Origin: Desulfuromonas sp. TF | Lineage (GTDB): Bacteria > Desulfobacterota > Desulfuromonadia > Desulfuromonadales > ATBO01 | Length of the DNA: 59,856 nucleotides | Reading direction: 5' to 3' | NCBI RefSeq assembly: GCF_000472285.1 | Contig: NZ_KI421418.1 | Span: 47,475 to 107,330 of the forward strand | Shown: positions 51,003 to 58,520 of the stretch, in pieces | How the letters are laid out: every line of letters starts with the position of its first letter | Numbering within the stretch: position 1 is the stretch's first letter | Notes under the pieces: generated by a model | Told to the model about the DNA's origin: nothing | Database searches by the model: none | The model's input: only the letters and a program-made list of their open reading frames with translations | Position numbers and translations under genes: made by a program

Positions 51003-51003
51003 C

Positions 51004-51150
51004 AGCTGATAAAAAACCAGCCTTCGCCAAGGCTATGGCCCGGCAAGCGCCCATCTGCGGCGTTGGCCTCATCCCTCGTCAACGACGTACCTTCCAGGTA
51101 CGCCTTATTCCACAGGATTTCAGCCGCCTTGCATCTGGACATTTTTGATC
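51004..51150. repeat. Palindromic intergenic element, copy 2
   Basis: Imperfect inverted repeat centred on GTACCT-TCC-AGGTAC (51087-51101), with flanking arms TGCGGCGTTGGCCTCATCC and GGATTTCAGCCGCCTTGCA. CTGATAAAAAA near the left end and TTTTTGATCAG on the right mark possible ends. The centre matches the palindrome at 29145-29162 (GTACC..GGTACGCC). It fills the convergent gap between the rhomboid gene and glpK, where no other terminator is seen. Confidence 0.65.
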
Positions 51151-51214
51151 AGCCAGGGAAACCACTTTTTCAACTCTCTGGTAGTGATAAACGGTGAGGC
51201 GTAAGGAGATCGCA

Positions 51215-52693
51215 TTATGCCTTTCCCACCGCCGTACGCCAGCGCTGCTGCAGCTCCTCCCGCCAACTCGGGGGTTGCCGGCGCAGGAAACGCCGCTCCT
51301 CCCGCCAGCTTGCCTTGACCTCGTCGAGGTCGCGCCAGAAGCCTGTGGCCAGCCCCGCCAGCATGGCGGCTCCGAGGGCGGTGGTTTCCAGAGTCTGCGG
51401 CCGGACCACCGGCAGGTCGATCAGGTCGGCCTGCAACTGCATGAGGAGGTTGTTGCCGGCCGCTCCGCCGTCCACCTTCAGCAGAGCCGGAAGCTTGCCG
51501 CGATCCGCCGCCATTGCCGTCACCAGATCGGCGATCTGCAGCGCGATCCCCTCCAGTGTGGCCCGCGCCAGGTGAGCGGCGGTCGTGCCGCGGGTGATCC
51601 CAAAAATGGCGCCCCTCGCTTCGCTCCTCCAGTGGGGAGCCCCCAGGCCTGCCAGGGCCGGAACGAAGACGAGTCCGCCGCTGTCGGGCACCGATGCCGC
51701 CAAAGCTTCGATGTCCATGGACGACTGAAACAATCCGAGCCCGTCCCGCAGCCACTGCACGGCGGCCCCGGCGATAAAGGCGCTCCCTTCCAGGGCGTAG
51801 CTGACCTCCCGGCCGATCTGCCAGGCAACGGTGGTCAGCAGTCCGCTTTTGCTGAAGACGATCTCCTCTCCGGTGTTCTCAAGGAGAAAGGCTCCGGTGC
51901 CGTAGGTGCATTTGGCCTCCCCGGGCTCGAAGCAGGCCTGGCCGAAGAGGGCCGCCTGCTGATCGCCGGCCATCCCGGCCACGGGAATGCCGTCGGGCAG
52001 GATCTCCAGCCCCCTGGTGACTCCGTAGACATGGGAGGAGGGTCGGATGTCGGGAAGCATGGGGGAGGGGACTTCCAGAAGGGTGAGGAGCTCATCGTCC
52101 CAGGAGAGGTTCTTCAGGTCCATCAGAAGGGTGCGCGAGGCGTTGCTGATGTCGGTGACATGGTGCGTGCCTCCGGTCAGGCGCCAGACCAGGAAGGAGT
52201 CCACGGTGCCGAAGGCCAGCTCGCCGGATTCGGCCCGGCGGCGCAGGTTCGCATCCTCCCGCAGGCGCCAGGTAATTTTCGTCCCTGAAAAATAAGGATC
52301 GAGGACCAGCCCGGTCTTCTCGCGGACCCTGGATTCGGTTCCTCTTTCCTTCAATTCGCGGCAGATGCCGGCGCTGCGGCGGTCCTGCCAGACGATGGCG
52401 TTGCCCGCCGGCCGACCGGTCTCCCGGTCCCAGAGCAGGGTCGTTTCCCGCTGGTTGGTGATGCCGATGGCGGCGATTTCCGAAGCGGGCACGGCCGTTT
52501 CCTTCATCACACGGCGGATCGCCTGGAGAACCGAGAACCAGATCTCTTCCGGGTCGTGCTCCACCCGTCCCGGCTCGGGGAAGTGCTGGGGGAAGTCGAC
52601 GGTAACCTTGCCGCGGATGACAAGGTCACGGCCGATGAGGAGGGCTGTCGTTCCCGTCGTCCCCTGGTCGATGGCAAGAATATAGTGGATCAT
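51215..52693 (-). CDS. glpK: Glycerol kinase
   Basis: Phosphorylates glycerol to sn-glycerol-3-phosphate. The 492-residue FGGY-family protein begins with the ATP-binding [14 protein letters not shown]. It has [73 protein letters not shown] and [18 protein letters not shown]. All main substrate contacts are present. No glpF, glpD or glpR is adjacent. It has a strong promoter of its own and a GGGGGAAG ribosome site. Confidence 0.97.
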   Translation of the reverse strand: MIHYILAIDQGTTGTTALLIGRDLVIRGKVTVDFPQHFPEPGRVEHDPEEIWFSVLQAIRRVMKETAVPASEIAAIGITNQRETTLLWDRETGRPAGNAIVWQDRRSAGICRELKERGTESRVREKTGLVLDPYFSGTKITWRLREDANLRRRAESGELAFGTVDSFLVWRLTGGTHHVTDISNASRTLLMDLKNLSWDDELLTLLEVPSPMLPDIRPSSHVYGVTRGLEILPDGIPVAGMAGDQQAALFGQACFEPGEAKCTYGTGAFLLENTGEEIVFSKSGLLTTVAWQIGREVSYALEGSAFIAGAAVQWLRDGLGLFQSSMDIEALAASVPDSGGLVFVPALAGLGAPHWRSEARGAIFGITRGTTAAHLARATLEGIALQIADLVTAMAADRGKLPALLKVDGGAAGNNLLMQLQADLIDLPVVRPQTLETTALGAAMLAGLATGFWRDLDEVKASWREERRFLRRQPPSWREELQQRWRTAVGKA

Positions 52694-52734
52694 GCTTCCC
52701 CCCGCTTCACTGGGTTCTGATTATATCTGTTTAT

Positions 52735-52762
52735 TATAGGGGCGCGTTCAATGGAGTCAAGT
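52735..52762 (-). promoter_or_regulatory. Sigma-70 promoter of glpK
   Basis: The minus strand reads TTGACT, 16 bases, TATAAT. The start is near 52728, about 35 bases before the glpK ATG. A second TATAAT lies 13 bases downstream. Confidence 0.7.
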
Positions 52763-52811
52763 CGGCGCGTTTACTGCCATTTTTAAGACGATCACTGATA
52801 ACGGAGGTAAA

Positions 52812-53126
52812 ATGAGCGAGAAAAAAAAGCAGGAAGCCGGCAAACCGGTAAAGCTGGAGATCCAGTTGGATGAGGAAATCGCCCAGGGGGTCTACGCCAA
52901 CCTGGCGGTGGTGAACCATACCGATACCGAATTCACCCTCGACTTCATCTTCGTCCAGCCCCAGGTGCCGCGAGCTAAGGTCCGCAGCCGGGTGATCACC
53001 TCTCCGCGCCACGTCAGACGCCTCATCGCGGCGCTGGAGGAGAACCTGCGGCGTTACGAGCAGAAGTTCGGTTCAGTGAAGGAAGAGACCGGGGCGGCGA
53101 CTCCCGTGGAGGGGAATTATCACTAA
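52812..53126 (+). CDS. DUF3467 family protein
   Basis: Small 104-residue protein of the DUF3467 family, of unknown function. The diagnostic text is EIAQGVYANLAVVNHTDTEFTLDFIFVQPQVPRAKVRSRVITSPRHVRRLIAALEEN in shortened form: a strand-rich first half and a helix rich in Arg after SP. The start has GGAGG five bases upstream. The C-terminus is variable and acidic. It is divergent from glpK and convergent with the c-di-GMP operon. Confidence 0.88.
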   Translation: MSEKKKQEAGKPVKLEIQLDEEIAQGVYANLAVVNHTDTEFTLDFIFVQPQVPRAKVRSRVITSPRHVRRLIAALEENLRRYEQKFGSVKEETGAATPVEGNYH

Positions 53127-53174
53127 CCTGTCGGACTTGCAAGACGGGGTCTGGTTACACGGACAGGTGTGCTA

Positions 53175-55289
53175 TTATAAGGGCTCCGGCGCCAGCTCCA
53201 GCCACCGAACCAGATCCTCCGCCGCCATCGGAGCTCCCAGGAGGAATCCCTGGGCCTCGCTGCAGCTGTGATTTTGCAGGAACTCCAGTTGAGCCCGGGT
53301 CTCCACTCCCTCCGCCAGGACCCTGATCTTCAGGGTGCGGGCCAGGGCAATGACGGCCGCCACGATAGCGGTGTCACCCGGGTCGCGATTGATGCCGGCG
53401 ACAAAAGCCCGGTCGATTTTGATCCGGTCGATCGGGAAGTGCTTCAGGTAACTGAGGGAGGAATAGCCGGTGCCGAAGTCGTCAATGGAGAGCTGAATCC
53501 CCATTCCCTTGAGAGTTTGCAGTACGGCCACTGTCTGATCCGCATGCTCCATGAGGACGCTCTCGGTGAACTCGAGCTCGAGACTCGCAGGATCAAGCTG
53601 CGTCTCCGTCAGGATGCGCTTAATGAGATCGGGGAAATCGGACTGGCGCAACTGATGGCCCGAGATGTTGATCGCCACCCTCTCCACTGGGCAGCCCGCC
53701 TCAGCCCAAGCCTTGGCCTGGGAGCACGCAGAGTGCAGCACCCACTCGCCAAGGCGGAAGATCTGTCCGCTGGTCTCGGCCAAGGGGATGAACCTCGTCG
53801 GCGAAATTTCCCCAAGCTCGGAGTGACGCCAGCGGGCCAGTGCCTCCACCACGCATCGGCTCCCGCTCTGCAGGTCCCACTGGGGCTGATACAAAAGGGT
53901 GAGCTCCTCCCGCTCAAGTGCCTGCCGGAGAGCGGACTCCAGAGCCACCTTCTCCACGATTTCCCTGTTCATCTCGGCCGAAAAGAATTGAAAATTCTGT
54001 CGTCCACGGGACTTGGCCTGGTACATGGCCGTATCGGCGCTGCGCAGCAGCCCCTCCAGGTCAGGAGCATCGTCGGGGTAGAGGGCGACTCCGATGCTGA
54101 AGCCGGCATGGGTCAGTCGCCCATCGATCTCGAAGGGCGTACGGAAGGTCTCCAGAATGCGCAGTGCCGTGGCGCTGGCCGTCTCGTGGCCCGTGGCGGC
54201 CAACATGACCACGAACTCGTCCCCTCCCAACCGGGCCAGGGTATCGGCTGCACGGATGCAGCCGGAGAGCCGCTGGGCCACCTCCTTGAGAAGCTTGTCG
54301 CCGAATTCGTGCCCCTGGGTGTCGTTGACGTCCTTGAAATTGTCGAGGTCGAGAAAAAGGACAGCGATCGCCTGCCTTGATCGATCAGACAAGGCCAACG
54401 CCTTTTGCAGGCGATTCAGGAAGAGGGCTCGATTGGGTAGTCCGGTGAGAGGGTCGTAATAGGCAAGCTGGTGGATTTTTGCCTCGTTCTTCTTGCGCTC
54501 GTTGATGTCCTCGCAGGCGGTGACGATGCCGAGGAATTCCCCCTCCGGGCTGCGGACGGAGACTGAAGAGAGCTGGACCTGAAACTCCTCCCCGCATTTG
54601 CGCCGGTTCACGCTCTCCCGACGCCAGAGGCCGCATTTCTCAAGCTTTTCCGCGAACGATGTGCGGTGCAGGTGTTGTGGCGCCAAGACTCGGGCCTCCC
54701 GGTCAAGCAGTTCTGCAACCTCGAACCCGTGCATTGCCGCTTCGGCCGGGTTGGTGTAGGTGATTTTCCCTTTCGCGTCGCTGATGGTGATGCCGATCGG
54801 AAGAGACTCCACTGCCGTTCTCAGAAGTCTAAGATTGGCCTCGCTTCGGGCCAACTCTTCAAGGGCCCTGCCGGCCCGCACCAGGTAACGAGCCCGATAG
54901 CCCAAGAGTTCGCCGCTGACCGGCTTGCAGATGAAATCAGTCGCCCCAGCCTCGAAGGCATGGTGAAGGGAGGCAGTGTCATGGAGTCCCGTGACCACCA
55001 GGATCGGAGTGTGTCGTCCCTCTGCCAGGTTTCGCAGGGCGGCGCAAGTCTCGAACCCGTCCCTTTCCGGCATCACCAGGTCCAGGACAACCAGGTCAGG
55101 GCGCAGGCGCTGAAAAATGCGAGCGCCCTCCTCACCACTGCTGGCTTCCTCCACCCGGCAGCCGGCCTCCTCCAGGGCCGCGCGGAAGTTAAGGCGCATG
55201 AAGGCCTCATCATCGATCACCAGGACCGAGGGCGAAGCAGTGTCAGCGCTGGCTCCCGGCTGCAAGGTATTGCATGATTCCTGCTTCAT
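53175..55289 (-). CDS. Response regulator with PAS, GGDEF and EAL domains
   Basis: Protein of 704 residues with both c-di-GMP synthesis and breakdown domains. ATG 55289 is preceded by GGAGG. Order: receiver (about 20-140; VLVIDDEAFMR, phospho-Asp in LVVLDLVMPE, Lys in FICKPVS), PAS (about 155-280), GGDEF (about 290-450; intact GGDEF, I-site RAAD five residues before), EAL (about 460-700). The EAL catalytic set is complete: EALARW, NISGH, EFTES, DDFGTGYSSL, KIDRAF, AEGVET and QGFLLG. It is the third gene of a riboswitch-controlled operon. Confidence 0.95.
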   Translation of the reverse strand: MKQESCNTLQPGASADTASPSVLVIDDEAFMRLNFRAALEEAGCRVEEASSGEEGARIFQRLRPDLVVLDLVMPERDGFETCAALRNLAEGRHTPILVVTGLHDTASLHHAFEAGATDFICKPVSGELLGYRARYLVRAGRALEELARSEANLRLLRTAVESLPIGITISDAKGKITYTNPAEAAMHGFEVAELLDREARVLAPQHLHRTSFAEKLEKCGLWRRESVNRRKCGEEFQVQLSSVSVRSPEGEFLGIVTACEDINERKKNEAKIHQLAYYDPLTGLPNRALFLNRLQKALALSDRSRQAIAVLFLDLDNFKDVNDTQGHEFGDKLLKEVAQRLSGCIRAADTLARLGGDEFVVMLAATGHETASATALRILETFRTPFEIDGRLTHAGFSIGVALYPDDAPDLEGLLRSADTAMYQAKSRGRQNFQFFSAEMNREIVEKVALESALRQALEREELTLLYQPQWDLQSGSRCVVEALARWRHSELGEISPTRFIPLAETSGQIFRLGEWVLHSACSQAKAWAEAGCPVERVAINISGHQLRQSDFPDLIKRILTETQLDPASLELEFTESVLMEHADQTVAVLQTLKGMGIQLSIDDFGTGYSSLSYLKHFPIDRIKIDRAFVAGINRDPGDTAIVAAVIALARTLKIRVLAEGVETRAQLEFLQNHSCSEAQGFLLGAPMAAEDLVRWLELAPEPL

Positions 55290-55342
55290 GTAACCTCCGG
55301 CAACTGCATCAAATGGGCAGCATTTTGCCTGACAATATTGGC

Positions 55343-55723
55343 CTACGGGGTTGAGGGAAGGAATCGCCGGATCAAACCAACAAGAACATCGGGGCGCAGC
55401 GGCTTTGCAATCCACCCCTCAGCCCCCGATTCATGCGCCAGAGTTTCAAGACCCTCCGGTGACTTGTGGGACATGAGGATGGTGGGGATATCCCTGGAGC
55501 TCTTTGACTCTTTGAGGAGCCGGACCTTGCGGTCACCCCGCAGCATCGGCAGTTCGACATCGATCAGGAGAAGGTCGGGACGCGGCAGTCCGAAGATGTG
55601 AGGATTGGCTTCAATTCCCGACTCGGCTGTCAGCACCTCGAAGCCCGCATTTTCAAGCATATCCCGGGCCATTGCCAGGGTCAGTCTGCAGTCATCGATG
55701 ACTATGATGCGTTTAGGCTTCAT
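55343..55723 (-). CDS. Single-domain response regulator
   Basis: CheY-like receiver of 126 residues; ATG 55723 has AGGAGGAG upstream, while the longer in-frame extension crosses the previous gene. Acidic pair IVIDDC, phospho-Asp in LLLIDVELPM (near 55), Thr/Ser in ILMSHKS and Lys in WIAKPLRPD. No output domain, so it probably signals by protein contact, plausibly to the neighbouring GGDEF-EAL protein. It lies 53 bases upstream of that gene. Confidence 0.93.
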   Translation of the reverse strand: MKPKRIIVIDDCRLTLAMARDMLENAGFEVLTAESGIEANPHIFGLPRPDLLLIDVELPMLRGDRKVRLLKESKSSRDIPTILMSHKSPEGLETLAHESGAEGWIAKPLRPDVLVGLIRRFLPSTP

Positions 55724-55761
55724 GAGTGCTCCTCCTGTTTCGAATGTCAGTGAATTCCCAG

Positions 55762-55977
55762 TCAGGGAAGATCGAGAAAGGATTTTGGAACCGCCTTGCC
55801 TGTCGGTATGAATTGATAATCCGGGAATTTTCCGTCCTTCTGAAATTTTTTCCTGTTCTCGCAAAACTTGAACCCGTTTCCTATGCAGTAATAACCGAAC
55901 AGACCTTTCCAAACGTTGCTCTGCCGATTTCCGAACTTTCGAAAGAAGCCGCACTGGTCCTGGATATCACATGCCAT
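55762..55977 (-). CDS. Small Cys-rich protein at the head of the c-di-GMP operon
   Basis: A 71-residue protein with ordered cysteines: MACDIQDQCGFFRKFG, then LFGYYCIGNGFKFCENR, then a PTGKAVP end. The pattern CxxxxxCxFF ... YCxG...C.R ... PTG recurs in small proteins or domains beside regulators in Deltaproteobacteria; I know of no assigned function. ATG 55977 has GGGAG six bases upstream; an in-frame start at 56016 is less likely. It is the first gene after the riboswitch and terminator. Four Cys suggest a metal site. Confidence 0.8.
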   Translation of the reverse strand: MACDIQDQCGFFRKFGNRQSNVWKGLFGYYCIGNGFKFCENRKKFQKDGKFPDYQFIPTGKAVPKSFLDLP

Positions 55978-56023
55978 GCATTTCTCCCAAACTGATGATC
56001 TTTTGCACAGGAACAATTGGAAA

Positions 56024-56057
56024 TAAAAAAAGCCCGTTTTCGTAACCGAAAACGGGC
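56024..56057 (-). terminator. Riboswitch expression-platform terminator
   Basis: On the minus strand GCCCGTTTTCG-GTTA-CGAAAACGGGC, a perfect 11-base stem, is followed by seven T residues. No minus-strand gene ends here. It lies between the GEMM-I aptamer and the Cys-rich gene, so it should act as a ligand-controlled terminator. Confidence 0.88.
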
Positions 56058-56090
56058 GTGAGCATCTCTCGAAAACAAAAGACGATCATC

Positions 56091-56170
56091 TCTCTTCGGC
56101 GGCTCGGCTATCCACTTGGGACCCGTGACTCTGCGTCTCTGGATTGCTCCAGATTTGCTATTGTCGGAGA
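56091..56170 (-). promoter_or_regulatory. c-di-GMP-I (GEMM-I) riboswitch
   Basis: The minus strand shows the GEMM-I core in order. AGCAAA is followed by the P2 hairpin TCTGGA-GCAA-TCCAGA with a GNRA loop, then GACGCAGAG, then TCACGGGTCC. Next come the P3 return TAGCCGAGCC and GCCGAAGAGA, which can close P1 with the 5' TCTCCGAC. The GNRA loop, the GACGCA joint and the CACGGG...AGCCG stem are the family hallmarks. Combined with the terminator downstream and GGDEF-EAL genes in the operon, it implies feedback by c-di-GMP. Confidence 0.85.
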
Positions 56171-56498
56171 AAACTATTTAATTATTATCAACTTTCCCGC
56201 TCCAGGCGGGTTTGTTTTGAATTTGGCCAATAATAACATAAAAATGAAAATATTCATAGATGGGAAACTGCTTATTTCTCTGTATTGAAAACCATTGTTT
56301 TTTTTGTAATGTTTTTTTAAAATTTATTAGAATTTATACAGAATTACCTTCATCGGGGTGATTATCAGGCGGCTGCACTGGGAAAATATGTCAGAAACAG
56401 CTCAGAATTATTCATTGCTTGCTTTTTGCCTGGTATTTTTATTCTTCGGGGTTAGATTTATCGGTGAAAACAATCGTAAGTATCGGAAGGGCAGCCGG
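56171..56498. other. AT-rich spacer between riboswitch and DUF3047 gene
   Basis: No gene is supported. The region is much more AT-rich than its surroundings. It contains a small stem CCCGC-TCCAG-GCGGG (56197-56211) followed by TTTGTTTT on the plus strand. The promoter of the riboswitch transcript must lie in its first part, perhaps around TTGATAATAATTAAAT (minus strand, about 56172-56193). An in-frame extension of the DUF3047 gene with one hydrophobic stretch starts at 56358 but has no ribosome site. Confidence 0.4.
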
Positions 56499-57152
56499 AT
56501 GTTGGATTTGTGGGTAAAAGTAGGTTTGCCGCTGTTGATGATGCTCTGGGCTGCTTCGGCCGTTGCCACGGATCGTGTGCTGCTCATCGACGATTTCGAG
56601 AACGGCCTCCGCCCGGAATGGAAGGAGAAGGTGTTCAAGGGTCGGACCGAATACCGGGTGGTCTCGGAGGGGGGAGGGCACGTGCTGCGGGCCGAATCGC
56701 ACGGGACGGCCTCCGGTCTCATCCTGGAGGAGGAGATAGACTTGAAGGAATTCCCCGTTCTCGCCTGGCGCTGGAAGGTGGAGAACATCCTGGAGAAGGG
56801 GGACGCCAGGAGGAAGGAGGGGGACGATTACGCCGCCCGGATCTACGTCATCTTTCCCCACTGGTTTTTCCCCAGAACCCGGAGCATCAATTACATCTGG
56901 GCGAACAAGCTGCCGCAGGGGGCGATCGTTCCGAACCCTTTCACCTCGAACGCCGTGATGGTCGCGGTGGAGAGCGGGGAAGAGAAAGTCGGGGAGTGGG
57001 CGGCCGAGAGCAGGGATGTCCGTGCCGACTACCGGGCGATCTTCGGCGAAGATCCGCCGATGGCCGGGGCCGTCGCCGTCATGACCGACACGGACAACAC
57101 CGGCGGCTCGGCGGTGGCCTGGTATGACGACATCGAGCTCAAGGGGAATTAG
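56499..57152 (+). CDS. Exported DUF3047 protein
   Basis: Secreted protein of 217 residues; ATG 56499 with GGAAGG upstream gives a signal peptide (VGLPLLMMLWAASAVA). The mature domain has IDDFENGLRPEWKEKVFKGRTEYRV, FPVLAWRWKVENIL, DDYAARIYVIFPHWF, SINYIWANKLPQG and AVAVMTDTDNTGGSAVAWYDDIEL, the DUF3047 pattern of a concanavalin-like beta sandwich. Function is unknown; a sugar- or envelope-binding role would fit. It is flanked by c-di-GMP genes on both sides. Confidence 0.88.
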   Translation: MLDLWVKVGLPLLMMLWAASAVATDRVLLIDDFENGLRPEWKEKVFKGRTEYRVVSEGGGHVLRAESHGTASGLILEEEIDLKEFPVLAWRWKVENILEKGDARRKEGDDYAARIYVIFPHWFFPRTRSINYIWANKLPQGAIVPNPFTSNAVMVAVESGEEKVGEWAAESRDVRADYRAIFGEDPPMAGAVAVMTDTDNTGGSAVAWYDDIELKGN

Positions 57153-57173
57153 GGGCGAAGTCTGAAACTTTTT

Positions 57174-57272
57174 GATCCGCAGATTCCGCAGATTCACACA
57201 GATGAGTTAAAGCGGAAACCCTTTAATCCGTGAGGTTTTAATCTGCGGGAATCTGCGTCATCTGCGGATAAA
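57174..57272. repeat. Reiterated-word inverted repeat (CGCAGATT type)
   Basis: ATCCGCAGATTCCGCAGATTCAC on the left and ATCTGCGGGAATCTGCGTCATCTGCGGAT on the right form an imperfect inverted repeat of about 100 bases around AAACCCTTTAATCCGTGAGG. It ends at the stop codon of the convergent diguanylate cyclase gene. Confidence 0.75.
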
Positions 57273-58196
57273 TCAGGTTTGCAGCCGCATCGTCTCCACC
57301 CGGTTGCGGCCGGATCGTTTGGCGGCGTAGAGAGCCGAATCGGCCTCGCGGATGAGATCGTCCACCGAACGGATGCCTCCGCGGGGGTAGGTGGCGACTC
57401 CAAGGCTGACCGTCAGATGGAGATCCTTGAGTTTGCCATCGAAGGAGAGAGCACCGGTTTCGGTCCGGATGCGCTCGGCCACCTCCGCCGCCTGGGGGAT
57501 ATCCGCTTCGGGAAAAATCAGAGCGAACTCCTCGCCGCCGAAGCGGGCGGCCTTGTCGTACTCGCGCAGATGAGTATTCAAGAGTTCGGCGACATCGACC
57601 AGCACGGCGTCTCCCTGCTGGTGCCCGTAAGAGTCATTGATCTTCTTGAAATGATCGATGTCCGCCATCACCAGCGACAAGGGGGTATGGGCACGGCTGC
57701 TGCGGTTGAACTCCCTGCTCATCGCCTCCATGAAACAGCGCCGATTGCACAGCCCGGTCAGGGGATCGGTGTGGGACAGTTCGTAAAGGAGCAGGTTGCT
57801 TCTCTTCAAACTGTCCTGAAGGGACTTGATTTTGAGCTGGACCTTGACCCGGGCCACGAGTTCCCCTTCGTCGAAGGGTTTGGTGATGTAATCGCTGGCC
57901 CCCTCTTCGAGCGCCTTGATCATGGATTCGCGGTCTTCATGACCGGTGAGCAGGATGACCGGCACGTCCATGAGTCCTTCTTTTCCATTCCTCATTTCCA
58001 GGAACTTGAGTCCCCCTATCACGGGCATCTCCATATCGCAGAGGATCACGTCCACCGGGTGGTTGAGGAGCACTTCCATCCCCCGGCTTCCATCCTCGGC
58101 TTCAAGGTAGAAGTCGAAGAGAGACCTGTCCCTCAGGGTGTCGATGATCTTATGCCGCGCGACGCCGGAGTCGTCGATGACCAGAACAGATGTCAT
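57273..58196 (-). CDS. PleD-like response regulator diguanylate cyclase
   Basis: Cytoplasmic protein of 307 residues that makes c-di-GMP in response to phosphorylation. Receiver domain (about 1-125) with VLVIDDSG, phospho-Asp in VILCDMEMPV (near 54), Thr in LLTGHED and Lys in ITKPFDE. A coiled linker (KIKSLQDSLKRSN) leads to GGDEF (about 140-300), with active site GGEEF and I-site REYD five residues before. It is monocistronic; its kinase is not in the window. Confidence 0.95.
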   Translation of the reverse strand: MTSVLVIDDSGVARHKIIDTLRDRSLFDFYLEAEDGSRGMEVLLNHPVDVILCDMEMPVIGGLKFLEMRNGKEGLMDVPVILLTGHEDRESMIKALEEGASDYITKPFDEGELVARVKVQLKIKSLQDSLKRSNLLLYELSHTDPLTGLCNRRCFMEAMSREFNRSSRAHTPLSLVMADIDHFKKINDSYGHQQGDAVLVDVAELLNTHLREYDKAARFGGEEFALIFPEADIPQAAEVAERIRTETGALSFDGKLKDLHLTVSLGVATYPRGGIRSVDDLIREADSALYAAKRSGRNRVETMRLQT

Positions 58197-58332
58197 TATT
58201 GATGCCTCTCCAAATAGCCTCTATTTTTAACTTAAAGCAGGCTTCAGGCGTTTGTAAAGTGTCCCCCGGAGGACAAGGGTTTGCTGAAGGGTTATACTGA
58301 AATAAAACAACCCTGCCGGAAGGAGGTTCTCG

Positions 58333-58518
58333 ATGTCCCTGGTCAAAACCTGGTATACCCCTGAAGAAGTCGAATCGAAGTACGGCGTGCAGAAAGACCG
58401 TATTCTGGAATGGGTGGAGGACGGGCTGGTTCGCTGCGAGCGAGAGGGGGAGAACGTCGTTCGGGTCAATATCGACGACGTAAAACTTGAAGTCGAATCG
58501 ATGTCCAGGGGGGACTGA
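58333..58518 (+). CDS. Small MerR/excisionase-like HTH protein
   Basis: A 61-residue protein with a winged-helix-turn-helix of the MerR/excisionase type: TWYTPEEVESKYGVQKDRILEWVEDGLVRCEREGENVVRVNIDDVKLEVE. It is the whole of the protein, so it binds DNA without an effector domain. The start has AAGGAGG upstream. It lies two bases before lhgO and is probably co-transcribed with it. Confidence 0.82.
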   Translation: MSLVKTWYTPEEVESKYGVQKDRILEWVEDGLVRCEREGENVVRVNIDDVKLEVESMSRGD

Positions 58519-58520
58519 GA

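Noticed and set aside
55724-55954. N-terminal extension of the single-domain response regulator
   Set aside because: The extension overlaps the Cys-rich gene in another frame and lacks receiver-like text; ATG 55723 has an excellent ribosome site.
56358-56498. Longer DUF3047 protein starting at 56358
   Set aside because: No ribosome site, AT-rich non-coding-like composition, and a normal signal peptide starts at 56499.
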